64,000 nt of DNA from Balneolaceae bacterium (GTDB lineage Bacteria > Bacteroidota > Rhodothermia > Balneolales > Balneolaceae). The first letter of the stretch is position 1, and each line of letters starts with the position of its first letter. Below the pieces are notes generated by a model. That model saw nothing but the letters and a program-made list of their open reading frames with translations, had not been told where the DNA came from and did not search any database. The position numbers and the translations under genes are program-made. Below are positions 34,410 through 43,955 of this stretch, piece after piece. The DNA lies in the NCBI GenBank assembly GCA_020832285.1, contig JAFIFB010000094.1:1-64000 (forward strand). Direction: 5' to 3'.

Positions 34410-35291
34410 ATGGGCCACAGTTATCAAAATAGTACTGATGTAAGCATGTCGATCTCAGGCGTCTTTTCCAACTCGCATTTCAAGAATGTACTTGATAAAG
34501 GTTATAGTCCCTATATTGATAAAAAAATTGAGAGGCTTCAGGGGGTTTTGCCAATCGGGAAAGAGGAAAGCCGAAAACAAGCTCTTGAAACCATGTATAA
34601 CCATTTGTTAAAGAAGTACCGTTGTGAGTACATTTATAAAAATTTCATCACTCAAAAAATTTTACTTGGCAGACATAGCCTTAACACCTCTACTTTAATC
34701 AATGAATTCAGAGTGGGATCATCTGTGGCAGATGTAGTGTTGATTAACGGAAAGTCCACCGTATATGAAATTAAAACGGAACTGGATAATCCCGATCGGT
34801 TGCGAGACCAGCTTTCTGATTATCAAAAGGCATTTACTGAAATCTATCTCGTTGTTCATTATTCCTGTATTGATACTTATATGGAAAAATTGAATGGCGC
34901 AACTATCGGGCTTATTGCACTTAATAGACGCAACCAGCTTTCCGTAAGAAAAGAAGCAATATCGAATATCAATCACTTAGACACCACCACAATGTTTAAA
35001 TCACTCCGTAAGCAAGAGTATTCCAACATTATTAAAAAAGTCTATGGGTATGTTCCTGATGTTCCAAACATGTTCTATTTTAAAGAGTGCTTAAGACTGG
35101 CTAAAAGAATGGATGCAGTCGATTTCAATAAAATGATGGGGGAAGAGTTGAAAAAACGAAAACCAAAAGAGAAAGAAATTGCGGGTTCAAACAAAATCCC
35201 TGACTATTTACGAAATATATGTTTGGCGATAGATCCCACACGAAATGAATACCAACGCCTGTTTCACTACCTGAACCAAACAATCCATTAA
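34410..35291 (+). CDS. sce7726 family protein (putative PD-(D/E)xK nuclease)
   Basis: The 293-residue protein matches the sce7726 family by the block EFRVGSSVADVVLINGKS followed by TVYEIKTELDNPDRLRDQL. Glu99, Asp108, Glu120 and Lys122 form a plausible PD-(D/E)xK nuclease site, with ELDNPDRLRDQLSDYQKAF as the helix behind it. The C-terminal half is helical and basic (GEELKKRKPKEKE). Its stop abuts the sce7725 start (35291/35292), so the two are co-translated; the RES gene follows. Family function is not established. The fixed order with sce7725 and the island context suggest a defence role. Confidence 0.82.
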   Translation: MGHSYQNSTDVSMSISGVFSNSHFKNVLDKGYSPYIDKKIERLQGVLPIGKEESRKQALETMYNHLLKKYRCEYIYKNFITQKILLGRHSLNTSTLINEFRVGSSVADVVLINGKSTVYEIKTELDNPDRLRDQLSDYQKAFTEIYLVVHYSCIDTYMEKLNGATIGLIALNRRNQLSVRKEAISNINHLDTTTMFKSLRKQEYSNIIKKVYGYVPDVPNMFYFKECLRLAKRMDAVDFNKMMGEELKKRKPKEKEIAGSNKIPDYLRNICLAIDPTRNEYQRLFHYLNQTIH

Positions 35292-36236
35292 ATGTACTTA
35301 CCATACCTGAGAGGCAAACAATTTGAATTGATTGCGTTGCGCGAATTGGCAGAATCCATGGGAGAGACAGGAGTTATTCATCCCGTTATTGAGCCGGTCA
35401 AAGAATCCATATCAACACTCCGGCTAACCGTTGAGCAGCTAAAAGAGCATAATGTCACTTTCACAATCATCATCAATCCTGACGTAGGTGATTTTTCAGA
35501 TGATCATCTACCGGTTGCAGAATTTATTGACGAATATGTTGTGGATTACAATGAATTTAATGTTGGAGTTCTTCTCCAGCAAAACACTGATTTAGGGATC
35601 CTCGAAGCCTACTTGAATAATTTAGAGCATGATTATTCAATCAATGTAATCCATAAGGGAAGATTTCCGGATATGGATTGGTTGCAGAATTTTTTGGAGC
35701 AGCAGTCGGTTGGATATAACCTGTTTAGAGATCCAACCGTGATTCGTAGATACAGGAGGTTGATTGATAACACAACGAAAGTAATTTTGAGCGATCCATT
35801 TAATACTCAACCTACAAATGCTGATTATGCGAATAATACAGACGAATTTTTTTCGGATGAACATAATTTTTATGAAGAGGACGGGTTCTTAGGTTTTTCT
35901 GATTACGTAACTATTGGGGAGGACTATTCAGATGGCGGTTTTGCTCCCTATGCCGTTGCTATTCATTTGACGTATGAAAAAGACAAAGGGCAAATTTGGA
36001 TTCGCCATTTTGTATCAGATACAAACGAGGATTATACCGATGTGCCTGGAACGTACAGTGAGGCTCTTAAAAAACTGATCGAGTATATAGATATACACCA
36101 AGAGAAGTTTAATACAGTTGCTTGTAATGAATTCAGGGAACATTATAGAACCGGTCATTACCCGGGTTTGGGTAGTGTAAAGAAACTCTCCATCAAACAT
36201 CACATCGAACTGATCACCTCCATTCTGACACGATGA
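35292..36236 (+). CDS. sce7725 family protein
   Basis: The 314-residue protein begins MYLPYLRGKQFELIALRE, the signature of the sce7725 family, and continues with VIHPVIEPVKESISTLRL, which suggests an alpha/beta barrel-like fold. Near the end it has IWIRHFVSDTNEDYTDVPG and HYPGLGSVKKLSIKHHIE, also conserved in the family. No transmembrane or signal segment. It is wedged between the putative nuclease and the RES-domain gene, overlapping the latter by four bases. It may be the target-sensing component; this is inference only. Confidence 0.82.
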   Translation: MYLPYLRGKQFELIALRELAESMGETGVIHPVIEPVKESISTLRLTVEQLKEHNVTFTIIINPDVGDFSDDHLPVAEFIDEYVVDYNEFNVGVLLQQNTDLGILEAYLNNLEHDYSINVIHKGRFPDMDWLQNFLEQQSVGYNLFRDPTVIRRYRRLIDNTTKVILSDPFNTQPTNADYANNTDEFFSDEHNFYEEDGFLGFSDYVTIGEDYSDGGFAPYAVAIHLTYEKDKGQIWIRHFVSDTNEDYTDVPGTYSEALKKLIEYIDIHQEKFNTVACNEFREHYRTGHYPGLGSVKKLSIKHHIELITSILTR

Positions 36237-37306
36237 AATGTTGCGCGAACTGCTTCGATGATATTGAACTCACCGGGTTTATTATTTCCAATTCAACCGA
36301 AACAGGGGATTGTGATTTTTGTGGTTCAAAAAACACAAATTTAATTGATCCAAGGGAATTTGAAGAGAAATTTTTACTGTTAATAAATGTCTATGTACCT
36401 GTTATTGAATCAAATTTAGATGGAGTAGAACCGGCACTTCTTCATGAAAAACTACAGAAAGAGTGGGGTATTTTTAGTGAAAAAATAAACGCTGATGAAA
36501 CAGTAGATCTTTTAAAGAATATTTTAGGCGATATTTTTGATGGCGATGATGCTCTATTTGATGCGCCTGTTGAGAGAAAAGTAGTTTTGTTTGATCTTGA
36601 TGAAGCAGATGTTTTAGAGAAGGAATGGGATAAATTTGTTCATGAGATAACATCAATAAATAGATATTTTTTAGGAGAACAGATTGACCTTAAGTTATTA
36701 GAGAATTTGTTTCGTAACCATGAAAAAATCTATAGCAAGGGAAAATTGTTTTACAGAGCCAGAATATCTGATAAAAAAGGGTTTGAGCTTAATGAAATGG
36801 GAAAACCACCAGCCAAAAATAGTGTTTCGGGTCGTGCCAATCCTGTAGGAATACCTTATCTATATGTTTCAACAAATAAGGACACAGTATTGTATGAATC
36901 CAGGGCAACCCATTTAGATTTCATTACAATTGCGGAGTTCAAGCTTAAAGAAAGATTAAATGTCGTACAACTACGACAAATAGAAAATTTAAGCCCGTTT
37001 ACACATGAGGATAAATTAGAAGACTACCTTAAATATCAAAAATACATTAAACGACTTGAAATAGAGCTATCGAAACCCCTTCGGAGACATGATCGGAAAC
37101 TTGAATATCTGCCCACCCAGTATCTGTGTGAATATGTTAAATCACTTGGATATGATGCGATTGAGTATGGAAGTTCACTTCATGATGGTGGAGTGAACCT
37201 AGCCATTTTTAATGACGATAAATTAGAAGGAAAAAATGTTGAGGTTCATGAAGTTGTATCAGTAGAGTTGGATACAGAGGTTGTAAATCGTGAATTAGTT
37301 AATTAA
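36233..37306 (+). CDS. RES-domain protein with zinc-finger/HEPN-like N-terminus
   Basis: The 357-residue protein starts with a cysteine cluster (CCANC, GDCDFCGS) that looks like a zinc finger, then an acidic helical region (about 45-165) as in the HEPN/RES N-terminal family, then a RES domain. RES features are LFYRARI, the SGRANPVGIPYLYVS block and the ESRA motif; the pattern R-E-S residues define NAD-degrading toxins (RES/Xre pairs). Unlike toxin-antitoxin loci there is no Xre partner; instead the gene overlaps sce7725 by four bases. A plausible effector that depletes NAD when the upstream pair senses invasion. Confidence 0.8.
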   Translation: MKCCANCFDDIELTGFIISNSTETGDCDFCGSKNTNLIDPREFEEKFLLLINVYVPVIESNLDGVEPALLHEKLQKEWGIFSEKINADETVDLLKNILGDIFDGDDALFDAPVERKVVLFDLDEADVLEKEWDKFVHEITSINRYFLGEQIDLKLLENLFRNHEKIYSKGKLFYRARISDKKGFELNEMGKPPAKNSVSGRANPVGIPYLYVSTNKDTVLYESRATHLDFITIAEFKLKERLNVVQLRQIENLSPFTHEDKLEDYLKYQKYIKRLEIELSKPLRRHDRKLEYLPTQYLCEYVKSLGYDAIEYGSSLHDGGVNLAIFNDDKLEGKNVEVHEVVSVELDTEVVNRELVN

Positions 37307-37335
37307 TAAGGAGCTACTGCTTTCAAACCAAAGGA

Positions 37336-37491
37336 AGCATCGACAAGATAAAAGCCCATGCGGAAGGCGTTCAAGGTTTAAATGAAAAGTTAAAACTTTG
37401 GGATTATGTTGAAGTCCTAAATGTGCACGAAAACCTGGAGTATGTTAATGAGAGCATCAACAAGCTGGATCTTGTGCCGGGTGGGTTTTGA
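37336..37491 (+). pseudogene. Recurrent remnant, copy B (VHENLEYVNESI family)
   Basis: Open for 51 codons to a TGA without a start: SIDKIKAHAEGVQGLNEK, LKLWDYVEVLNVHENLEY and VNESINKLDLVPGGF. It is the clearest copy of the motif also seen at 33195-33464 and 37853-37936. It starts about 30 bases after the RES gene stop. Confidence 0.65.
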
Positions 37492-37562
37492 GGAATGAGG
37501 ATGTGATATAGATTTTTAAAAACCCGGAATTGTGGAGAACTGTTACATAGCCATTACATAAA

Positions 37563-37826
37563 ATGACCCGAACAGACAAAGAACAACTGGAATACGCACT
37601 CGAAATTTTGAAAGAGTGGAAGGAAGGTGATGAAATTGTAGAGGTTAATGCTGCCTTTAGTATGATGGCTTCATGCGATCAAACCAACCATCAGGATTTA
37701 TGGGAAAAACTGCGAAAGGCACTTCGGGAAAATGAGGATTTGAATCAGGATTATATGACAAAACAGTTGCGAATTGAATCCCTTGCACAAAAAAACCTTT
37801 GGTGGTATGACCCGGATCAGTGGTGA
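37563..37826 (+). CDS. Hypothetical small helical protein
   Basis: The 87-residue protein is predicted mostly helical and acidic (KEQLEYALEILKEWKEGDE, WEKLRKALRENEDLNQDYM) and ends WWYDPDQW. I do not recognise a family. It lies between remnant copies B and C of the recurrent motif and is preceded by a short AT-rich leader. Composition and ATG context are compatible with a real gene. Confidence 0.55.
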   Translation: MTRTDKEQLEYALEILKEWKEGDEIVEVNAAFSMMASCDQTNHQDLWEKLRKALRENEDLNQDYMTKQLRIESLAQKNLWWYDPDQW

Positions 37827-37852
37827 GTATTCAATCCGAATGATTGCATTTC

Positions 37853-37936
37853 AAGAAACTTCTTTACACCCACGAAAACTTCGAGTTCACCAACAGAAAT
37901 TTCACTAAAATGGACCTTGTGCCAGGTGGTTTTGAA
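37853..37936 (+). pseudogene. Recurrent remnant, copy C (diverged)
   Basis: Reads KKLLYTHENFEFTNRNFTK then MDLVPGGFE, a diverged echo of VHENLEYVNESINKLDLVPGGF from copies A and B. It has no start codon and lies just after the 87-residue gene. Confidence 0.5.
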
Positions 37937-37997
37937 ATGATTTTTATAATCAAACTGTTTGTTTTAATGATAGCAGTTAATTGAAAAGGGTTTACTA

Positions 37998-38148
37998 ATG
38001 AGTGAAAAAAGAGATGTAGTACAGGTAAAGAATCCCAAAACGGGTAGATATGTAAAAATTGACAGACAGGAGTGCAGGTAAAATCATTTCACACAAAAAA
38101 TCTACTGGTAAATATAAGGGAGTGCCAGTTGCCAGAAAGCGGAAGTAA
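37998..38148 (+). pseudogene. Frameshifted small basic protein
   Basis: From ATG 37998 the frame reads KRDVVQVKNPKTGRYVKIDR and stops at 38079. One base of slippage near 38066-38072 continues it as SAGKIISHKKSTGKYKGVP and ARKRK to a TAA at 38146-38148. Joined, this is a basic protein of about 49 residues, a type I recall as a frequent small gene in defence regions. The rejoined stop overlaps the ATG of the next frame (TAATG), showing the original pair was translationally coupled. Confidence 0.7.
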
Positions 38149-38468
38149 TGATCTATTACAATCCGATAGATGCTGATCCCATATCAAAGCCGGTTAGTTA
38201 TTCACCGAGATCCTGTTTTATAATGACAAAGCTGGGAGAACCAATTCCGGAAGTAATTTCGGAGATCAGGGAAAAACTCACCAGAAAGCTTGACTCATTG
38301 AATATTAATGAGTTTGATGCTTCATCAATGGTTACTGGCCGTGACTTCTTGTTAAAAATCTGGAACCAAATTCTTTCAGTGCCATTGGGTATTGGTATTG
38401 TAGATGAGTCAATGAGTGCACAAACCATGGCGAATATTTTCTATGAAATTGGGATTGTGAAGGGGTAA
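38148..38468 (+). pseudogene. Truncated TIR-like / nucleotide-hydrolase-like effector
   Basis: The 106-residue frame begins MIYYNPIDADPISKPVSY and has the alternating strand-helix pattern of a TIR-like or deoxyribosyltransferase-like fold: RSCFIMTKLGEPIPEV, NEFDASSMVTGRDFLLKIW, VPLGIGIVDESMS and NIFYEIGI. It then stops at GIVKG, where a Rossmann-like fold of this kind would continue. The last codons and stop belong to the 106-bp repeat that starts at 38452, so truncation by repeat insertion is likely. Family assignment is tentative. Confidence 0.5.
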
Positions 38469-38557
38469 ACTATGATTTTTTTGATGGGCTATGATTGACT
38501 TTGATAGATACTTTATAAATCACAGTCCATCACACAATCAGCGAAAATCATAGTTCA
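38452..38557. repeat. Tandem palindromic repeat, unit 1
   Basis: Begins GGATTGTGAAG and carries AACTATGATTTT (from 38468) that pairs with AAAATCATAGTT (to 38555), plus an inner GATGGGCTATGATT/AATCACAGTCCATC stem with mismatches. Unit 2 at 38582-38685 is nearly identical. Its 5' part supplies the terminal codons of the truncated frame upstream. Confidence 0.85.
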
Positions 38558-38581
38558 GACAGTTGAATGAGGAGAGCATTT

Positions 38582-38685
38582 GGATTGTGAAAGCTTAACT
38601 ATGATTTTTTTGATGGGCTATGATTGACTTTGATAGATATTTTATAAATCACAGTCCATCAAATATTCAGCGAAAATCACAGGTC
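38582..38685. repeat. Tandem palindromic repeat, unit 2
   Basis: Near-identical direct copy of 38452-38557, separated by 24 bases. The right arm is slightly decayed (AAAATCACAGG). Together the two units mark the right edge of the defence island. Confidence 0.85.
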
Positions 38686-38894
38686 AAGTTTGAAGTAGTC
38701 AGCTTATTTTAGTGTACTCTGACTTTAACCAAGACTTCCGAAACCTTCTTTTCTATTGTTTAATTTTGCTTAAAATAGCTAACAAAATCTCATCCCGAAA
38801 AAAAACAGTTTTCGAAATTTCACCTTTTTTTGTATTTATAAATAAAATACAAACAGCAGCACTTCTTGTATTTTCCGAACGATTTATCAGGTTT

Positions 38895-41800
38895 ATGTTA
38901 TTCTCAGGCAAATATATATTTTTACGGCTGAAGTGCTCATTTTTCATTGCATTCGGCCTCTTTCTTTTTATTAGCTGCTCATCCGACGAACCCCGGCTTG
39001 CCGAAGGAGAAGAACCTCTGCCTGAAGTTGTGGATTTTAATCAGCACATTCGCGGTATTTTGTCTGATACCTGTTTTGCCTGCCACGGCCCCGATGAAAT
39101 GGCCCGTGAAGCCGGTCTCCGCCTCGATACGGAAGAGGGCGCTTTTTCTCCGCTTGAAAGTGACAACAGAAAGTATGCCATTGTCCCAGGAAACGCCAAT
39201 GCGAGCGAAATCTACCGGCGCATCATATCGGACGATCCCGACTACTTGATGCCAACCCCCACTTCCAACCTGAGTCTGTCCAACCGCGAAATTGCCCTCA
39301 TCAAAAGGTGGATTGATCAGGGTGCCGAATATCAGCCGCACTGGGCGTTCATCCCGCCGGAAAAACCTGAGCTTCCTCAAGTCTCAAATACAGAGTGGCC
39401 ACAAAACGAGATTGACTATTTTATCCTTGAAAAAATTGAAGCTGCGGGAATATCTCCCTCAGACCGTGCGAGCCGTGAAATCCTCCTTCGCCGAGTCTCG
39501 TTTGATCTGACCGGGCTTCCTCCCACCATCGAAGACCTGGACCGGTTCCTGGAGGATGATTCAGCCGATGCGTATGAAAAAGCGGTAGACCGCCTGCTGG
39601 CTTCCCACTCATACGGTGAACGCCTTGCCACCGAATGGCTCGATGTAGCCCGCTATGCCGACACCCACGGATACCAGGACGATGGCGCCAACGAGATGTG
39701 GCCCTGGAGGGAATGGGTCATCAGCGCATTTAACCGAAATATGCCGTTTGATCAATTTGCGACCTGGCAGCTTGCAGGAGACCTGCTGCCGGATGCAACC
39801 CGTGAACAGCGCCTTGCTACCGGATTCGGACGGGCTCATCAGCAGAGCCAGGAAGGGGGAATCATCGGTGAAGAATATCGCGTGGAGTATGTGGCCGATC
39901 GTGTGCAGACCACCGGAACCGCTTTTCTTGCCATAACCATGCAATGCGCCCGCTGCCACGATCATAAATACGACCCCGTATCCGAAAAAGAGTACTACGA
40001 ACTTGCCGCATTTTTCGACAATATCAACGACATCGGACAGATTCCCAACCGCGGAGCTGCGGGCCCAACCATCTTGTTGCCGGATGACGAAACAGATGAG
40101 CTGATCAACTATCTCGAAAGCCGAATTTCTGAAAACGAGGATGCTTTGAACCGGCTGAAATCCAGCCAAACCGATGCGTTTAATGAATGGCTGTCTCAGC
40201 CCGCTCTTGCTGAACAACTCGAAACAGAAAACGAAGGCCTTTACGCCTACATGAGCCTTGACTCCATTCAGGGAGACAGTGCCGTGGTTGTGCAGGGACG
40301 CGACAGTCTGCTCACCGCCTGGATTACCGGCAGCCTGGAAGAAACGGAGGGCGTAAACGGCGGATCCATTGAATTCCGCCACGGAAACGCTCTGAACCTC
40401 CCGCGGGAGTTTGCTCGTTTTGACCGAACCGATCCGTTTTCTCTGAGCTTCTGGATTTATCCGCCCGAATCGACCGGCGAAGTTCCGGTACTTGTGAAAA
40501 AAGGAGCCATTTTTATCGGGCACCGCGGTTATGATGTCTCTCTCTTTAACCACCGCGTATCTATGAGACTGGCTCACGGCTGGCCGTATAATTCAATCCA
40601 GGTCCTCACAAACGATCCGCTTAAAACGGGCGAATGGAGCCATGTTACAGTTACCTACAACGGATCAAGCAGAGCCGAAGGCATAGAAATTTACGTAAAC
40701 GGAGAGCCTCAGCCGCTGCACACCGAGCACGACAATCTGTTCAAAAATATTATGATTCCGTATGACGAACCGCGTTACGGATCCCAGAATTTTCTGATTG
40801 GCCACCGCCATTCGTTCGAGTCGATGCGTTATGAAGGAATGCGAATCGATGAAGTGCGTCTGTACGAACGCGAGCTCAGCTCTGCCGAAGCCCTGATGCT
40901 CTCCGGCAACCAACAGGAATTGAACCGTATCCTGGCTGCAGGTTCCTCACAGATGAGTGACGAAGAAAAAACGATTCTTTTCAGCCACTACCTCCTTCAC
41001 GCCGACCCGGAAATCAATGAGCAGAAAGAAAACCTCCGAAATTTCAGAGAAGAGCTGAGCAGTGTAAAAGACACTCTTCCCGAAGTAATGGTGATGGAAG
41101 AGCGGCTCAACCGCCGCACATCCTACATCCGTGAACGGGGCATGTACGATCAGCTTGGCGAAGTGGTCTACCCCGGGGTTCCGACAAGCATCCTGGATTT
41201 TCCCGAGGAGTTTCCGCAAAACCGTCTCGGGCTGGCCAAATGGATTATGCATGATGAGAATCCGCTCACTGCCCGTGTTCTTGTGAACCGATACTGGCAG
41301 ATGCTGTTCGGAACCGGCCTGGTGGATACACCTGATGATTTCGGGAACCAGGGTTCGATGCCAAGCCACCCCGAACTGCTCGACTGGCTGGCCGTGGAAT
41401 TCCGCGAAAGCGGCTGGAATTTGAAGGAACTGCTCAAAACGATTGTGATGTCGGCAACCTACCAGCAGTCGTCTATTATAGCGCCGGATATGCTTGAAAG
41501 GGATCCCAATAACCGGCTTCTCGCACGGGGTCCGCGTTACAGGATGACGGCCGAAATGATCCGCGATAATGCACTGCTTGCAAGCGGCCTGCTGGTGGAT
41601 GAAGTTGGCGGCCCCAGTGTATTTCCCTATCAGCCCGATGGATTGTGGGAAGAGACCACTTCCGGCCGGCACCTCACAGAATACTTTCAGGACAGCGGAG
41701 AAAATCTCTACCGGAGAAGCCTATACACCTTCTGGAAGCGAACCGTACCCCCGCCTGGTATGACCACGTTCGATGCCGCCATGCGCACCCATCCCACCGT

Positions 41801-42167
41801 TCAGCGGGAAGCCACCAGCACCCCGCTTCAGGCTCTTCACACTCTTAATGACCCGATTTACGTGGAGTCATCCCGGCTGCTGGCAGAACGGATGCTTAAA
41901 GAGGGTGGCGAAAGCATCGATGAGCAGATCACCTTTGCGTTTAGGGCGGCCGTATCGCGCAAGCCGAATGAGCGGGAGCTTTTAATTCTGACTGAACTCT
42001 TTGAGGAAGAATATCAAACCTATAAATCCGAACCCGAATTAGCTGAAGAGTTGCTGAAAACAGGTGAGTATCCTGCAGATCCCGAACTCGATTCGGTTGA
42101 AGTAGCCGCCAGAACAATCCTGGCAAGTGCCATTTTTAATTTAGATGAAACACTGACAAAGCATTAA
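38895..42167 (+). CDS. PSCyt1/DUF1549/LamG/DUF1553 lipoprotein (planctomycete-type)
   Basis: I choose ATG 38895, which gives 1090 residues and places a lipoprotein signal (FLFISC, Cys28) at the N-terminus; longer upstream starts would precede it with an unlikely 61-residue tail. Domains in order: a PSCyt1-type haem domain with CFACH at 60-64; PSCyt2/DUF1549 (YFILEKIEAAGISPS, RYADTHGYQDDG, QCARCHDHKYDP with a second CxxCH); a laminin-G-like domain (FSLSFWIYPPES to GEWSHVTVTYNG); and PSD1/DUF1553 at the C-terminus (LAKWIMHDENPLTARVLVNR, RGPRYRMTAEMIRDNALL). These multidomain proteins are hallmark genes of planctomycetes and are paired with DUF1501 proteins, as here. Role probably in periplasmic redox or polysaccharide breakdown; unproven. 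Confidence 0.9.
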   Translation: MLFSGKYIFLRLKCSFFIAFGLFLFISCSSDEPRLAEGEEPLPEVVDFNQHIRGILSDTCFACHGPDEMAREAGLRLDTEEGAFSPLESDNRKYAIVPGNANASEIYRRIISDDPDYLMPTPTSNLSLSNREIALIKRWIDQGAEYQPHWAFIPPEKPELPQVSNTEWPQNEIDYFILEKIEAAGISPSDRASREILLRRVSFDLTGLPPTIEDLDRFLEDDSADAYEKAVDRLLASHSYGERLATEWLDVARYADTHGYQDDGANEMWPWREWVISAFNRNMPFDQFATWQLAGDLLPDATREQRLATGFGRAHQQSQEGGIIGEEYRVEYVADRVQTTGTAFLAITMQCARCHDHKYDPVSEKEYYELAAFFDNINDIGQIPNRGAAGPTILLPDDETDELINYLESRISENEDALNRLKSSQTDAFNEWLSQPALAEQLETENEGLYAYMSLDSIQGDSAVVVQGRDSLLTAWITGSLEETEGVNGGSIEFRHGNALNLPREFARFDRTDPFSLSFWIYPPESTGEVPVLVKKGAIFIGHRGYDVSLFNHRVSMRLAHGWPYNSIQVLTNDPLKTGEWSHVTVTYNGSSRAEGIEIYVNGEPQPLHTEHDNLFKNIMIPYDEPRYGSQNFLIGHRHSFESMRYEGMRIDEVRLYERELSSAEALMLSGNQQELNRILAAGSSQMSDEEKTILFSHYLLHADPEINEQKENLRNFREELSSVKDTLPEVMVMEERLNRRTSYIRERGMYDQLGEVVYPGVPTSILDFPEEFPQNRLGLAKWIMHDENPLTARVLVNRYWQMLFGTGLVDTPDDFGNQGSMPSHPELLDWLAVEFRESGWNLKELLKTIVMSATYQQSSIIAPDMLERDPNNRLLARGPRYRMTAEMIRDNALLASGLLVDEVGGPSVFPYQPDGLWEETTSGRHLTEYFQDSGENLYRRSLYTFWKRTVPPPGMTTFDAAMRTHPTVQREATSTPLQALHTLNDPIYVESSRLLAERMLKEGGESIDEQITFAFRAAVSRKPNERELLILTELFEEEYQTYKSEPELAEELLKTGEYPADPELDSVEVAARTILASAIFNLDETLTKH

Positions 42168-42315
42168 ATCCGGAAATTTCAAATTTTTCAAATAACAAAC
42201 ATTCAAAATCATAGTTACAGGACTAAAACTGAGCAAAACTGTTTAAAATTGGTGCTTGTGATTTGAAATATTTCTTTCTTCCATAATATCAATCAATTTA
42301 AAAAGGCAGAAAATC

Positions 42316-43776
42316 ATGTCTGACGAAATTTACAAATGTAACTGCAACATCAACCGGCGACATTTTCTTTCCAGAACCAGCATGGGACTGGGGGCGGCTG
42401 CACTGGCTTCACTTCTGAGTCCGGCCCTGCTTTTTTCCAAAAAGAGTGATCCATCCGCCGGAGCACTCGACACTCCCCATGTGATTCCGAAGGCGAAACG
42501 GATCATCTTTCTTTTTCAGAGCGGCGGTCCCTCCCAGCATGATCTCTTCGACTATAAACCGAAACTGAACGAACTGGAAGGAGAAGATCTCCCCGATTCA
42601 GTGATGGGAGAACAGCGGCTGACCGGCATGACAGCCAATCAATCCGGATTCCCGATGGCAGGCGCACGATGGAAATTTAAGCGTCACGGTAAAAGCGGGG
42701 CTTGGGTGAGCGACCTTTTGCCACACACCGCAGGTATTGTGGATGATCTCTGTTTTCTGAAAACGGTGTACACCGAGGAGATCAATCACGATCCGGCCAT
42801 CACGTTTTTCCAGACCGGTTCACCACAGCCGGGACTGCCAAGTATCGGTTCGTGGCTCAGTTATGGACTTGGATCAGAAAATGAAAACCTGCCGGCATTT
42901 ACCGTGCTGATTTCAAGAGGAACCGGGCGGCCATTCGACCAGCCTCTCTACTCCCGTCTGTGGGGCAGCGGAATACTTCCCTCGCTTCATCAGGGTGTGC
43001 AGTTCCGTGCAGGCAGCGAGCCGGTGCTCAATCTCAAAAATCCCAAAGGGATGAAAAAGATGACGCGGCGAAATATGCTGGCCGCACTGAAAGACCTGAA
43101 TGAACTCCACCTCAATGAATACGGTGATCCGGAAATCACCACTCGCATATCCCAGTACGAGATGGCCTACCGGATGCAAACATCCGTCCCCGAAACTATG
43201 GATGTTTCCGATGAACCTGAATCCACGTATGAACTTTATGGCGAAGAAGCCCGTACACCGGGAACCTATGCTGCCAACTGCCTGCTGGCCCGCCGGCTGG
43301 CCGAACGCGATGTGAGGTTCATTCAGCTCTATCACATGGGGTGGGACCAGCACGACGGTATCCCCAACCAGCTCCCGCTGCAGTGTAAAGATGTAGATCA
43401 GGCCTCCGCTGCCCTGGTTAAAGATCTGAAACAGCGCGGACTTCTGGATGATACCCTTGTTATTTGGGGCGGAGAATTTGGCCGGACAGCCTATTGCCAG
43501 GGTCCTCTTACAAAACAAACCTACGGACGTGATCACCATCCGCGCTGTTTTACCATGTGGATGGCAGGTGGCGGAATCAAACAGGGTATTACCTACGGTG
43601 AGACGGATGACTTCGGCTACAATGTAGTTCGTGACCCGGTTCACATTCACGATCTTCAGGCTACCATCCTTCACCTGATGGGTGTCAATCACGAACGCCT
43701 CACCTATCGTGCACAAGGCCGGCGTTTTCGCCTTACAGACGTCCATGGAGAAGTTGTTCATGATATTGTTGCCTGA
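42316..43776 (+). CDS. DUF1501 family protein with Tat signal
   Basis: The 486-residue protein has a twin-arginine signal ([20 protein letters not shown], about residues 12-31) and then the DUF1501 (sulfatase/alkaline-phosphatase-like) fold: [59 protein letters not shown] and [19 protein letters not shown]. Acidic and histidine residues in these motifs match a metal site. DUF1501 genes are usually neighbours of PSCyt/DUF1549/DUF1553 genes, as here (148 bp upstream). Exact reaction unknown. Confidence 0.92.
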   Translation: MSDEIYKCNCNINRRHFLSRTSMGLGAAALASLLSPALLFSKKSDPSAGALDTPHVIPKAKRIIFLFQSGGPSQHDLFDYKPKLNELEGEDLPDSVMGEQRLTGMTANQSGFPMAGARWKFKRHGKSGAWVSDLLPHTAGIVDDLCFLKTVYTEEINHDPAITFFQTGSPQPGLPSIGSWLSYGLGSENENLPAFTVLISRGTGRPFDQPLYSRLWGSGILPSLHQGVQFRAGSEPVLNLKNPKGMKKMTRRNMLAALKDLNELHLNEYGDPEITTRISQYEMAYRMQTSVPETMDVSDEPESTYELYGEEARTPGTYAANCLLARRLAERDVRFIQLYHMGWDQHDGIPNQLPLQCKDVDQASAALVKDLKQRGLLDDTLVIWGGEFGRTAYCQGPLTKQTYGRDHHPRCFTMWMAGGGIKQGITYGETDDFGYNVVRDPVHIHDLQATILHLMGVNHERLTYRAQGRRFRLTDVHGEVVHDIVA

Positions 43777-43955
43777 GGTCGTAATGGCTCAATTTACTTT
43801 TCCCGGATTAATATCGCCGGAAATACCCAAATTTTCTCAAGGCCGGGGAAAACTTCTTCGGTTAACCGGCATATCCGGAGTTCGGGAAAACAAAAGATAT
43901 GTTACATTTACAGACACCACTATATTCACATCTATAGCAGAATCAGCCTGACCTT

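Noticed and set aside
38452-38685. CRISPR array
   Set aside because: There are only two units, they are about 105 bp and palindromic with a 24-base gap, and no cas genes are in the window.
39609-40577. A 322-codon open frame on the minus strand
   Set aside because: It lies wholly antisense to the PSCyt/DUF1553 gene, whose sense frame has clear domain motifs. The antisense peptide has no recognisable family pattern.
42913-43761. A 282-codon open frame on the minus strand
   Set aside because: Antisense shadow of the DUF1501 gene, which has Tat and metal-site motifs on the plus strand.
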